DNA from: Candidatus Zixiibacteriota bacterium
Lineage (GTDB): Bacteria > RBG-13-66-14 > B26-G2 > WVWN01
DNA length: 29,405 bases
Direction: 5' to 3'
Assembly: GCA_030613505.1 (NCBI GenBank)
Contig: JAUWLW010000037.1
Coordinates: 1-29,405 of the forward strand
Shown: positions 7,969 through 16,357 of the stretch, in pieces
How positions within the stretch are numbered: position 1 is the first letter of the stretch
Layout: each line of letters starts with the position of its first letter
Notes under the pieces: generated by a model
The model's database searches: none
What the model saw: the letters and a program-made list of their open reading frames with translations, nothing else
Told to the model about the DNA's origin: nothing
Program-made: the position numbers and the translations under genes

Positions 7969-8325
7969 GTGAACGGCGATTACGGCATATTGTTCTACGG
8001 TACCGCGGCGCTCCTTCTGAGCGCGATGGTTGGCCTGGAGGTCTACCGCCTGCGGGCCGGGAAGCGCGGCCGCTTCCGGCGCTTTGTCGCCGGGGAGGCC
8101 GCCTTCGGCCTGGCGCCGCTTAACGCGGAAGTCGAGCTCGACGACGGCCGCGTCGTCGAAGCCACGGTGCCCGGCTGCACGCAATGCGTCTGTCGCTTCA
8201 AGGCCGGCGACGCGGTAGTGGTTACGACGGCCGCGGGCCGTCATTACGTCGGCGCCGGCATCGGCCGCACCCGCCGCTCGGGGCGCGAGTGCGCGCGCGA
8301 AGCCGCCGAGGAAGCCCCTTCGTAA
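7969..8325 (+). CDS. Small single-span membrane protein with a CxxC(V)C motif, unknown function
   Basis: 118 residues from GTG 7969, four bases after the previous stop. Residues about 7-25 form one membrane segment. The remainder is soluble, with a beta-rich stretch LNAEVELDDGRVVEATVPGC and the motif CTQCVC at residues 69-74, which could bind a metal or form a disulfide. A basic C-terminus includes a further Cys. The beta-rich part reminds me weakly of NfeD/OB-like domains, but I do not recognise a family. Tight spacing places it in the fumarase-beta/Tat-NHL operon. Confidence 0.6.
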   Translation: MNGDYGILFYGTAALLLSAMVGLEVYRLRAGKRGRFRRFVAGEAAFGLAPLNAEVELDDGRVVEATVPGCTQCVCRFKAGDAVVVTTAAGRHYVGAGIGRTRRSGRECAREAAEEAPS

Positions 8326-8365
8326 AGGTATTCCAACAACGGAGTTTTACGCTTAACGCCCCCAT

Positions 8366-10033
8366 ATGGCTTTCACGGTAATAGGATACGCTACCCTCGC
8401 GGTCTTCGTCGTCGTCCTGGCCCTGACGCTCTTCAGGAAGATAAACCTCCCCATCCAGACGATCCTCATCCTCATAACGTTGTTCAACGTCGCCGTGGCC
8501 GCCGGCTACCGGCTGATGACCGAGGGGCGCCCGGGCGCGCTCCTCCTGGGCAGCGAGCTCCTGAGCGGGATCATACTCCACCCCATAACGGCGCTCCTGG
8601 CGGGGCTTTTCCTGGCCGGCGCGCTCACGGCCTCGGGCGGCTTCGACGCGCTGAAGGTCATCATCGAGTGGCTCAAGAAGACGCCGTTGGGCCTGCCGGG
8701 CACGATGGTCATCCTCATCAACCTCCCGCTCATCGCGATGTTGCCCTGCGGCCGGATCCTGGGCGCGGCGATGTTGCCGCTGCTGTTCGCCTTCGGCCCG
8801 GAGGAGATGCGGGTCGTCTCCAAGGGCCAACTCATCGTCCTCATCGGCGCGTTCGCGCGCAACGCCTTCGGCTCGTGCGGCCCCTCGCCCATCGGCGGCG
8901 TGGGCCAGATAGGCGAGGGCTTTCTGGGCGCGCACTTCGCGACGGCGAGCCTGGGCATCCTGCGCGGGCCGCAGTCCTTCGCGCTGCTCCTCGGCACCGC
9001 GTTCATGGCGCTGTTCCTCAAGATAATCACGACGCGGATTTACCCCGAGGACTCGGCGCTTCGCGACGCCTTGCCGGGCGAGGCGGCCGAGGCGCCCAAG
9101 GCCACGGCGCCGACGCGCGGGTACCTCTCGCTCGCCATCTTCGCCGTCGCGCTGCTGGTCTCGATATTCCAGCCCTTCGGCAAGTATCCGGTGCAGACGG
9201 TCCTCGTCGCGGCGTGCCTCCTCATCATGGTCTTGTGCCGGGTTAAGCTCACCGACCTAATGGCCGGGATATTGCTCATGCCGGTGACGGCGATGGCCGC
9301 GGGTTTCCTGGCCGCGGGCTCGCTCTACCTGACGGGCGGCTTCGACGCGCTGAGCAGCCTGCTCAAGGGGCTGTCCGACTTCCGCGTGCTGGGCGTCGCC
9401 GGCATGCTCGCCATCTTCGTCCAGATACAGACCATCATGCCGCTGAGCTGCTCCCGGATATTGACCGCGGCGTTGGTGCCGACGCTGTACCTCTTCGGCC
9501 CCGCCGGCTTCGGCCTCGTGACCTGGACCCAGCTCGCCATCGTGATGTCGGCCTATATGATAAACGCCACGACGTCGTGCGCGGCGTCGCCGCTGGGCGG
9601 CGCCGGCATGATGGCGGAGGGGACGCTGCGCGCGGAGACCGGCTACCTCAAGGGGGCGTTCTCTTTCGCGGCCATGGCGGTGATGGCCCCACTTGCGGCC
9701 ATCTTCATGAAGTTCATCAACCTCGAGATCTTCACGCCCGAGGGCTTCACGCAGAACCTGCCGGCGTTGCTCGTCGGCGCCGCGGTCGTCGTGGTAATCA
9801 ACCTGGTAATGATTAAGCTCGTCGGCGTGCTCGCCGGGACGAACATCCAACGGGGGTGGAACGTCCAGTTCGGCGCGTTTTTGTTGACCGGCGCGCTGGC
9901 GGGCGCGATGCTGGCCTACGCGCTGTACGATTTCGCCTGGGGCGCGGCGGCGCAGGGGGCCTTCGGCGGCCTGGTCGCGGCGTTGCTCATCGGCGTTATG
10001 ACGCCCAGGGCGGTTAACGTCCCGAAGACGTAA
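8366..10033 (+). CDS. Polytopic membrane protein with two-fold internal repeat, transporter-like
   Basis: 555 residues, highly hydrophobic, about twelve to fourteen membrane segments. The two halves are clearly duplicated with an offset of about 234 residues: GGFDAL at residues 91 and 324, then P-x-x-C-x-R-I-L-x-A-A, then FGP, then a Cys motif GSCGPSPIGGVGQIGEG (Cys171) matched by TSCAASPLGGAGMMAEG (Cys405). Paired re-entrant Gly/Pro/Ser motifs in two inverted or parallel halves are typical of secondary transporters of the ion-transporter superfamily, so solute or ion transport is the best inference. I cannot name the family or substrate. The start ATG has no clear Shine-Dalgarno sequence; a terminator follows. 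The nearby fumarase subunit is the only hint towards a dicarboxylate, and it is weak. Confidence 0.8.
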   Translation: MAFTVIGYATLAVFVVVLALTLFRKINLPIQTILILITLFNVAVAAGYRLMTEGRPGALLLGSELLSGIILHPITALLAGLFLAGALTASGGFDALKVIIEWLKKTPLGLPGTMVILINLPLIAMLPCGRILGAAMLPLLFAFGPEEMRVVSKGQLIVLIGAFARNAFGSCGPSPIGGVGQIGEGFLGAHFATASLGILRGPQSFALLLGTAFMALFLKIITTRIYPEDSALRDALPGEAAEAPKATAPTRGYLSLAIFAVALLVSIFQPFGKYPVQTVLVAACLLIMVLCRVKLTDLMAGILLMPVTAMAAGFLAAGSLYLTGGFDALSSLLKGLSDFRVLGVAGMLAIFVQIQTIMPLSCSRILTAALVPTLYLFGPAGFGLVTWTQLAIVMSAYMINATTSCAASPLGGAGMMAEGTLRAETGYLKGAFSFAAMAVMAPLAAIFMKFINLEIFTPEGFTQNLPALLVGAAVVVVINLVMIKLVGVLAGTNIQRGWNVQFGAFLLTGALAGAMLAYALYDFAWGAAAQGAFGGLVAALLIGVMTPRAVNVPKT

Positions 10034-10058
10034 GGCCGTACGCAACGGTACGACGTAG

Positions 10059-10083
10059 GCCGCCGTATTAGCGGCGGCTTTTT
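10059..10083 (+). terminator. Rho-independent terminator after the duplicated membrane protein
   Basis: GCCGCCG (10059-10065) and CGGCGGC (10072-10078) form a 7-bp stem with loop TATTAG, followed by five T. Confidence 0.85.
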
Positions 10084-10103
10084 AACCTTCGGACTACGGA
10101 GTA

Positions 10104-11603
10104 GTGGTTAGACTTCTATTCATCATTAAGGGGACCGCGCTGGTCGAGCGCTACGGCGTGATGATGCTGGCCGCGGCGCTCAAGCGTGCGGGGCACCGGG
10201 TAGAGCTGGCCCGGGCGCGGCGGCTGGGCCTTGAGCGATTGCGCCGAAAGATTGCGGAGTTCGAGCCGGCGGCGCTGCTGTACAGCGCCATGACCGGCGA
10301 ACATCAATACCTGTTGGATATCAACAGGCGCTTGAAAGAAAGCTACCGCGGCGTCTCGGCCTTCGGCGGTCCCCACGCGACGTTCTTCCCGGAGATGATT
10401 TCCGAGGAGGGCGTCGACGTCGTATGCCGCGGCGAGGGCGAGGGCGCCGTCGTCGACTTGGCGGACGCGCTGACGGAGGGCGGCGACTTCGGCCGCGTCG
10501 CCAACCTGTGGGTGAAGCGCGACGGCGACGTCGTGCGGAACGAGCTGCGGCCGCTGGTGGAGGACCTGGACGCGCTGCCCTTCGCCGACCGCGAGATACT
10601 TTACGAGGGCGACGCCGACCTGCGCGACCACCCGACGAAGATCTTCTTCGCCATGCGGGGCTGCGTCTTCCGCTGTACCTATTGCTTCAACCACCCCTTC
10701 AACGACATGTCCCGGGGCCTGGGGCGGGGGTGCCGCACGCGCAGCGTGGACGGCTTCCTCGCGGAGATGAAGTACGTGAAGGCGCGGTGGCCGCTGCGCT
10801 ACATGCAAGTCGACGACGACACGTTTCTATTGCACAAGCGCTCGTGGCTCGAGGAGTTTGCGGACCGGCTGCCGCGCGAGGTGGGCGTGCCGTTTATGTG
10901 CAACGTGCGGGTGGATTTGATAAACGACGACAACGTCCGACTACTCAAGGCCGCAGGCTGCCACGCGGCGTGGATGGGCGTGGAGAGCGGCGACGAGCGC
11001 GTCCGCGGCGACGTCCTCAAGCGGCCACACACCGACGAAGAGATAGTGGCCGCGGTTACGCTGCTTCGGCGGCGCGGCATCCGCGTCGCGACGCAGAACC
11101 TCTGCGGCCTGCCGGTGGAACACCCGGTCGCCGTCGACGAGAAGACCCTTGCCCTCAACGTCGCCTGCCGGCCCGACTTCGCCTGGTCGTCGATATTTTA
11201 CCCCTATCCCAGGACCGAGCTCGGCGAGCGCGCGGTCGACGGGGGGTATTACGACGGCTCGCTCGCCAACGTGCCCGAGACCAACAAGATAAACACCATG
11301 CTCACCTGGGGCGACGAGAGGACGACGCGGCGAGTGGAGAATCTTCACAAGTTCTTCGGCGTCGTCGCGGAGTATCCGTGGTTGTGGCCGCTCGCCCGCC
11401 GCCTTATCAACCGAAAACCCAATCGTCTGTACGTGCTAATATTCTTTTTATGGTACGGCTACTGTTGGAAGACGAGGATCGAGAAGATACCGTTCGCGCC
11501 CAAGACGGTGTTCTCTCTTTTAAAAACCTTGGTCGAATACCTGCGCGGCGTCAAGGAGCTCGCGCCGCCGCCGGTCGAGGCCGCGCCGGCCGAGGTTTGT
11601 TGA
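10104..11603 (+). CDS. B12-binding radical SAM protein
   Basis: 499 residues. Residues 1 to about 130 are a Rossmann-like cobalamin-binding domain (MVRLLFIIKG, then AFGGPHATFFPE and DVVCRGEGEGAVVDL, the usual G-G-x-H and G-E-G-E of this family). The radical SAM core starts near residue 180 with MRGCVFRCTYCFN, giving the cluster cysteines C187, C191 and C194 in CxxxCxxC. Later markers are QVDDDTFLL and AAWMGVESGDERVR, the family's S-G-x-E-like strand. Members of this group (class B radical SAM enzymes and BchE-like enzymes) carry out methylations, ring closures or other difficult carbon chemistry; the substrate is unknown. GTG 10104 is taken as the start because it places the first beta strand at the N-terminus. 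The next gene starts immediately after the stop. Confidence 0.88.
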   Translation: MVRLLFIIKGTALVERYGVMMLAAALKRAGHRVELARARRLGLERLRRKIAEFEPAALLYSAMTGEHQYLLDINRRLKESYRGVSAFGGPHATFFPEMISEEGVDVVCRGEGEGAVVDLADALTEGGDFGRVANLWVKRDGDVVRNELRPLVEDLDALPFADREILYEGDADLRDHPTKIFFAMRGCVFRCTYCFNHPFNDMSRGLGRGCRTRSVDGFLAEMKYVKARWPLRYMQVDDDTFLLHKRSWLEEFADRLPREVGVPFMCNVRVDLINDDNVRLLKAAGCHAAWMGVESGDERVRGDVLKRPHTDEEIVAAVTLLRRRGIRVATQNLCGLPVEHPVAVDEKTLALNVACRPDFAWSSIFYPYPRTELGERAVDGGYYDGSLANVPETNKINTMLTWGDERTTRRVENLHKFFGVVAEYPWLWPLARRLINRKPNRLYVLIFFLWYGYCWKTRIEKIPFAPKTVFSLLKTLVEYLRGVKELAPPPVEAAPAEVC

Positions 11604-12167
11604 TTGCCGCCGATGTGGCTCGCGCTGGCATATATCGCCGCGTTCGTGGTCGCCCGGATTTTAACCTCCGCCGGCAGGCCCCGGCGTACGTTCGGCGACC
11701 TTTTTAGGGCGTTCCTCGACCCGACGTTTCACTTGTTGGCGCTGACGTCGCTTGCCGCGGTCGCGATGCCGGTTCTGGAGTACGTCGTACTAAGGCCGCG
11801 GCAGTGGCTGCCGTTAAACGCGGCGGGGGCGGCGTTGGTCGTCGGCTCGGGGGTTTTGGCGTACGTCGCCAATCGCACGTTGGACGCGGCGTTCTCGCCG
11901 TACGTGGACGCCCGGGCGGCGGACAAGAGGATAGTAACCGCCGGCATATACGGCCGCATTCGGCACCCGCTCTATACCGCCGGTTTTATGTTGACGGCGG
12001 GCGCCGCGCTTATGTTATGTTGCGTAGTTTCGTGGTTCTTCACGCTGCTCTGCTGGGCGGCGGTCGTCGTACGGACGTTGCGCGAGGAGCATCTGCTCAA
12101 ACGCAATATGGACGGGTACGTCGACTATATGCGGCGGACGAAGCGCTATATACCGGGTATAATTTGA
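11604..12167 (+). CDS. Membrane methyltransferase-like protein (ICMT/PEMT-type)
   Basis: 187 residues from TTG 11604, directly after the radical SAM stop; GAGGT ends 7 bases upstream, and ATG 11613 is an alternative start. Four or five hydrophobic segments are followed by TAGIYGRIRHPLYTAGF, the signature of the isoprenylcysteine carboxyl methyltransferase/phospholipid methyltransferase superfamily, and REEHLLKRNM..YVDYMRRTKRYIPG, the usual E-E-x-x-L and Y-x-x-Y tail that helps hold SAM. It is likely a SAM-dependent methyltransferase on a membrane lipid or lipid-like substrate. Coupling to the B12 radical SAM gene suggests both act on one product, which is inference. Confidence 0.82.
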   Translation: MPPMWLALAYIAAFVVARILTSAGRPRRTFGDLFRAFLDPTFHLLALTSLAAVAMPVLEYVVLRPRQWLPLNAAGAALVVGSGVLAYVANRTLDAAFSPYVDARAADKRIVTAGIYGRIRHPLYTAGFMLTAGAALMLCCVVSWFFTLLCWAAVVVRTLREEHLLKRNMDGYVDYMRRTKRYIPGII

Positions 12168-12272
12168 CGTGGCGGAGGGAAACGTATATCCCGGCGGCGC
12201 AGGTACTACCGGCGGCGTTTTATCGGGCGGCCCGGGCTCCGGCCCCGCCGGCCTTGGCGTAACTTTTTTGAC

Positions 12273-14579
12273 GTGACTATGGACGACAATAAACTAACGC
12301 GTTATTTCGGGCTCGGTGCTCTGGTCGCGGGCGCTCTGGCGTACGTTTCTTATCTGCGGGGAATTCTGGCCGTAACCGGCGGGGCGGACGCCGCCGTCGT
12401 CGCGGCCGGTGCGGCTTCCCTCGGCTTGGCGGTGGGTGCCGCGCTCGCGACGCTGGCCGGGGAGCGCGCGGGCCGCAAAGGGCGCGCCACGCAGGCGTTT
12501 AACGCGCTGCTCTTCGGCGCTGCGGCCTTCGTCGTCGGCGCCGCGGTGGGGTATTTGCCGCTGGGCGCGGGCGGCCTCGCCGGCGCTGGTGGGTGGTTGG
12601 TTGTCGTCGCGTACCTGTTGGCCGCGGCGTTGCCGCTCGGTTTCGTCGGCTTCGCGCTGGCCGTCGCGTTCCGCGCGTACGCCGACGAGCCCACGCGCGT
12701 GTACGGCGCTTTTCTGGCCGGGGGCGCCGTGGGCGTAATCCTCGCCGCGGCGGCGTTCGCTTTGTTGGGCCACGCCGCGGCGCTCGGGCTGGCGGCGGTT
12801 CTGGCGGCCGCGGCCGCCGCTGCGTTGAATATTGGTCGGGCCAAGGTTAAATTCGCGGCGCCCGCCGCTTTGGCGACCTGCGCCGTCGTTTTGCCGTTGG
12901 CGGTGCCTTTCGTTTTCGGTCTGGCGCCGGCGCGGGACACCTTCCTGGATGCTTCCGGCGGCGCCGTCGCCGATGCGGCGTGGAGCGCTTCGGCCCGGGC
13001 CGAGGTCGTGGCCCCGCCCGCCGCCGAGAAATCGGCCCCCGCGTTTACGGTATTCGACGCCGACCTCGTGAAGGAGTTACCCGGCCACGAGTGGCTTACG
13101 GTCGACGGCCGCGGGGGCGCTCCCCTGGCGCGGGAAGCGCCGTCGAGAGAATTCGCCAAAAAGTACGTCGCCGCCCTGGCGGGCCGCGTCAAAGCTCCCG
13201 AGAAGGCGCTGGTCGTGGGCGGCGCCGGCTTCGACGCGCTCGCGCTGGCCGCTCTGGGCGCCGGCAACGTCGACTTAGTAGTGGACGACGCGGCTTACGA
13301 CCTTATAAAAAACCTGGGCTACCCGGAAGTACTCCTGCGTAAAAACCGGGTCACGCTTCGAGGCGGCAACGGCCGCGCTTTCCTGAGGGGTTCCGGCGGC
13401 TCGTACGACCTCATCGCCCTTTCGCCCTCGGTCGTGCCGGCGCCGGTCGAACCGCCGTCCGCGTTGAACGCGGATTACCTCTTGACGGTGGAAGCTTTCC
13501 GGGAGTACTACCGGCGCCTCGAGCCGGCGGGCATAGTAAGCTTTACGGTCCGCGAGGGGGCGCAGCCGGCGTACGGCCCGAACCTCGCCGCGACCGTCTT
13601 CCGGGCTTTCGCGGAGGAGGGCGAGCTTAGGCCGGCCGGTTGCGTCGCCGTCTTCCGGCGGGGCGACGCCGTGACGGCGCTCGCGAAGCGCGGCGGCTTC
13701 GGCGACCTCGAGCTCGAGGGGCTGGTGGGCGTCGCCGGCGAGGAGTTCGAGCCGGTCTACCTGCCGGGGCGTAAATCGCCCGGCGGGGACTCGGCTGACG
13801 CGTACGCGGCCTCGTTAACGTCCGCCGGCAAACACGACCGCCGCCCGGCGCGCGACGACCGGCCGTTCCCGTGCGCCCGCGGGGGGCAGGGCCGGGTTAG
13901 CGGCGCGGCCGCGGCCGCGGCTTCCGTCGTAATCGCGGTGGTGTTTCTCGCGCTCCCGCTCTACGGTTTTAGAAAGCGCCAGGTGCGGACCGGCGGGAAG
14001 GCGGCGTTCGCCCTTTACTTCGTGCTCGTCGGCGCGTCCTTCGCGGCGCTGGCGGCGGCGCTCGGGCCCAAGGTCGCGTTCTACCTCGGCGGTGGCGCCT
14101 GGAGCGGCCCGGCGGCGCGAACGATGCTGTTGGCCGTCGCCGCGGCGGGGAGCCTATGGGGCGGCGCCGTTGTGCGCGGGCGGCGTTGGTTGCCGTTCGC
14201 GGTCGTCGCGGGGGCGACGCTGCTCTGCCTTATCGCTTACGATGCCGTCTTCGCGGCGACGGCGGGTTGGCCTCTGTGGGTCCGGTTTTACGTCGCGGCG
14301 ATTTTGGTGGCTTTAGTGGTATTCTTCCTGGGCGCCTTGGCGCCGATGGGCCTTGCCGCGGCGGCGGGGCGCGAGCCGGCGACGTTGCCCTGGTGTTGGG
14401 CGGCGTACCTCTTCGGCTTCGCCTTCGCCGCGGTGGGCGCGCTGCCGGCGGCGACTGTTGTCGGATTCCGAATAATTTTGGCGGCGGCGGCGTTGATTGT
14501 GATGGTTGCGTGGGGCGCCTTCGTGCGGGCGGCCCGCAGTCACCTGCCGCCCGTGGCCGCGGAGGCCGAGGCGAAATGA
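12273..14579 (+). CDS. Fused membrane / spermidine-synthase-like protein with degenerate SAM-binding domain
   Basis: 768 residues from GTG 12273 (ATG 12279 is equally possible; no good ribosome site is seen). About seven membrane segments come first, then a soluble domain at about residues 240-500, then about seven more membrane segments and an Ala/Glu tail. The soluble part looks like a spermidine-synthase Rossmann domain: ALVVGGAGFDALALAALG, VDLVVDDAAYDLIKNLGYPE, YDLIALSPSVVPAPVEPPSA and LTVEAFREYYRRLEPAGIVS line up with the same blocks of the protein at 1551. It has lost the G-x-G-T-G loop, the D-P-x-H motif and the acidic E at the ribose strand, so it is probably not an active aminopropyl transferase. 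Membrane segments surround this domain, whereas in the paralogue they precede it. The stop overlaps the start of the TPR gene (ATGA). Confidence 0.8.
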   Translation: MTMDDNKLTRYFGLGALVAGALAYVSYLRGILAVTGGADAAVVAAGAASLGLAVGAALATLAGERAGRKGRATQAFNALLFGAAAFVVGAAVGYLPLGAGGLAGAGGWLVVVAYLLAAALPLGFVGFALAVAFRAYADEPTRVYGAFLAGGAVGVILAAAAFALLGHAAALGLAAVLAAAAAAALNIGRAKVKFAAPAALATCAVVLPLAVPFVFGLAPARDTFLDASGGAVADAAWSASARAEVVAPPAAEKSAPAFTVFDADLVKELPGHEWLTVDGRGGAPLAREAPSREFAKKYVAALAGRVKAPEKALVVGGAGFDALALAALGAGNVDLVVDDAAYDLIKNLGYPEVLLRKNRVTLRGGNGRAFLRGSGGSYDLIALSPSVVPAPVEPPSALNADYLLTVEAFREYYRRLEPAGIVSFTVREGAQPAYGPNLAATVFRAFAEEGELRPAGCVAVFRRGDAVTALAKRGGFGDLELEGLVGVAGEEFEPVYLPGRKSPGGDSADAYAASLTSAGKHDRRPARDDRPFPCARGGQGRVSGAAAAAASVVIAVVFLALPLYGFRKRQVRTGGKAAFALYFVLVGASFAALAAALGPKVAFYLGGGAWSGPAARTMLLAVAAAGSLWGGAVVRGRRWLPFAVVAGATLLCLIAYDAVFAATAGWPLWVRFYVAAILVALVVFFLGALAPMGLAAAAGREPATLPWCWAAYLFGFAFAAVGALPAATVVGFRIILAAAALIVMVAWGAFVRAARSHLPPVAAEAEAK

Positions 14580-16357
14580 TACCTCGGGTTATAACTATTT
14601 CGTTGGCGTGGGCCGTTTTGTGCGCCGGCCCGGCGCTCGCCCAGGAGAGCGCGGACGAGATGTTGGAGCGCGCTTCCCAACTCGAGCAGGAGGGGAAAAT
14701 CGCCGAAGCGGTCCAGCTCTACGGCGAGGTCCTCGAGAAGTACCCCGACAACGCGCGGGCGCACAACAACTTCGGCGCCGTGCTGCTCCGGGCCGGCAAG
14801 GTGGAGGAGGCCAAGTTCGCGTTCGAGAAGGCGTCCGAGCTCGACGCCGCGTACGATACGCCGTTGAGCAACCTCGGTTACATATATCTGGTTATTGACG
14901 AGGACTACGAAAAGGCGCTGCCGCCGCTCCTCGCGGCGTTGGAAATCAACCCCTCCAACGATTCGGCGTTGAACAATTTGCGGGCTTTTTATATCGTTCA
15001 GGACAAGTACGCCGAGGCCGCGGCGGGGTGGGAGCGGCTGAGCCGCGCCGCGCCGGACAACGCGCGCATTAAACGCGACCTGGCCGACATTTACGTCAAG
15101 CTGGGCGATTTCGCCGCGGCCGAGAAGTGGGCCAAAGCGACGCTCGCCCTCGACGCCGACAACGTCGACGCCCGCCTTAACCTCGCCTTCGTATACCGTT
15201 TTACCGGCCGACTGGCCGACGCCGAGAAGCTTCTCGTCAAGCTGGCGCAAGCCCAGCCCGACGTGGCCGACGTACAGATCGCGCTCCGCGACGTCTACTA
15301 CGCCGGCGGCAAAGTCGAGGAGGCGCTCGAGCCGGCGAGGGCGGTCATAGAGCTAGAGCCGTCGACGCCGGAGAACTACCTCGCGCTGGGCCGGTTATAT
15401 TTCGAGCTGAGGCGGTACGACGAAGGCCTCGCCGTGTGCGGCCGCGCCCTCGAGCTGCGGGACGACGCCGTGGGACGCAACTTGAAAGGGTGGGGGCTCT
15501 ACCGGGCGGGCCGGTTGGACGAGGCCGAGGCCGAGTTAAGCCTGGCGGTCGCGCGCGACGACAAGTTCGCCGACGCCCACCGCAACCTGGCCGACGTTTA
15601 CTATCAGAAGTGGCTCTTCGTGCAGGCCCTCGACCATTACGACAAGGCGTACCGTATTAACCCGCGCGACGGCCGGGCGCTGGTTATGACCGGATATTGT
15701 TACTACCAGTCGGGGGATGCCGAAAAAGCGGAAGCCGTGTTCGACGAGGCGCTGGCGGCATTTCCCGACAACGTGAAAGCGTTGAACGGCAAGGCCGCGG
15801 TAGCGCGGGCCCGCGGCGACAAAGAGGGCGCGCTCGCTTACTCCGTGAAAGCGCTCGAGGCGTCGCCCTCGAACGCCGAGGCGCTGAACACCGCGGGCGT
15901 GCTCTCGGCTGAGACCGGCGACTTCGAGGCGTCGTATAATTATCTAAAAAAGCTGGTCGCCATGGGTCCGGAGCCGGCGTACGCTTACGCCAACTTCGGC
16001 GTCGCCGCGGTGCGCACCAGCCGTTGGCTCGAGGCGCGGGACGCCTTCGCCGCGGCCGCGGCCAAGGACCCCCGGGACTTCCAAGCCCAGGCGGGTTTGG
16101 CGCTGGCCGCGACCGAGTTGGAGGAACTCGACGAAGCCGAGGCCGCCTTGGCCGTGGCCGAGGAGATTAGCCCGATAAACCCCATAGTGTTGTACGGCCG
16201 GGCGCTGCTCGCCGAGGCGCGGGGCGACGCCGCGAGCCGGGACGAATACATAAGTCGCGTCCTCGCCCGCAAGAAGGAGTGGGACGATAAGGGCATGGTG
16301 GCGGACGTCTTGACGGCGTTCGTCTTCGAAAAGGCCGAAGCGGCGGCCGACGAATAA
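14576..16357 (+). CDS. Exported TPR-repeat protein (593 residues)
   Basis: Begins in the ATGA overlap with the upstream gene. Residues 1 to about 22 are a Sec signal peptide ending GPALA before QES. The whole mature part is tandem TPR motifs of 34 residues, more than a dozen, with the standard A-x4-Y/F, A-x-x-N/L and P spacing (for example KYPDNARAHNNFGAVLLRAG and FADAHRNLADVYYQKW). TPR arrays are protein-binding scaffolds; here it would act in the periplasm or at the outer membrane. No enzyme domain or SLGRV tag is seen. Overlap with both neighbours shows one translational unit with the degenerate spermidine-synthase-like protein and the next TPR protein, so a common complex is plausible. 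The paralogue at 1551 carries TPRs fused to its own C-terminus, which supports that idea. Confidence 0.88.
   Translation: MIPRVITISLAWAVLCAGPALAQESADEMLERASQLEQEGKIAEAVQLYGEVLEKYPDNARAHNNFGAVLLRAGKVEEAKFAFEKASELDAAYDTPLSNLGYIYLVIDEDYEKALPPLLAALEINPSNDSALNNLRAFYIVQDKYAEAAAGWERLSRAAPDNARIKRDLADIYVKLGDFAAAEKWAKATLALDADNVDARLNLAFVYRFTGRLADAEKLLVKLAQAQPDVADVQIALRDVYYAGGKVEEALEPARAVIELEPSTPENYLALGRLYFELRRYDEGLAVCGRALELRDDAVGRNLKGWGLYRAGRLDEAEAELSLAVARDDKFADAHRNLADVYYQKWLFVQALDHYDKAYRINPRDGRALVMTGYCYYQSGDAEKAEAVFDEALAAFPDNVKALNGKAAVARARGDKEGALAYSVKALEASPSNAEALNTAGVLSAETGDFEASYNYLKKLVAMGPEPAYAYANFGVAAVRTSRWLEARDAFAAAAAKDPRDFQAQAGLALAATELEELDEAEAALAVAEEISPINPIVLYGRALLAEARGDAASRDEYISRVLARKKEWDDKGMVADVLTAFVFEKAEAAADE

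Noticed and set aside
10424-11707. A 427-residue Arg-rich reading frame overlapping the radical SAM gene.
   Set aside because: Shadow frame; the radical SAM frame has the CxxxCxxC and cobalamin motifs.
14156-14575. Upstream extension of the 593-residue TPR protein frame by 140 residues.
   Set aside because: The extension is Arg/Gly-rich and overlaps the membrane protein gene; ATG 14576 starts a clear signal peptide in an ATGA overlap.
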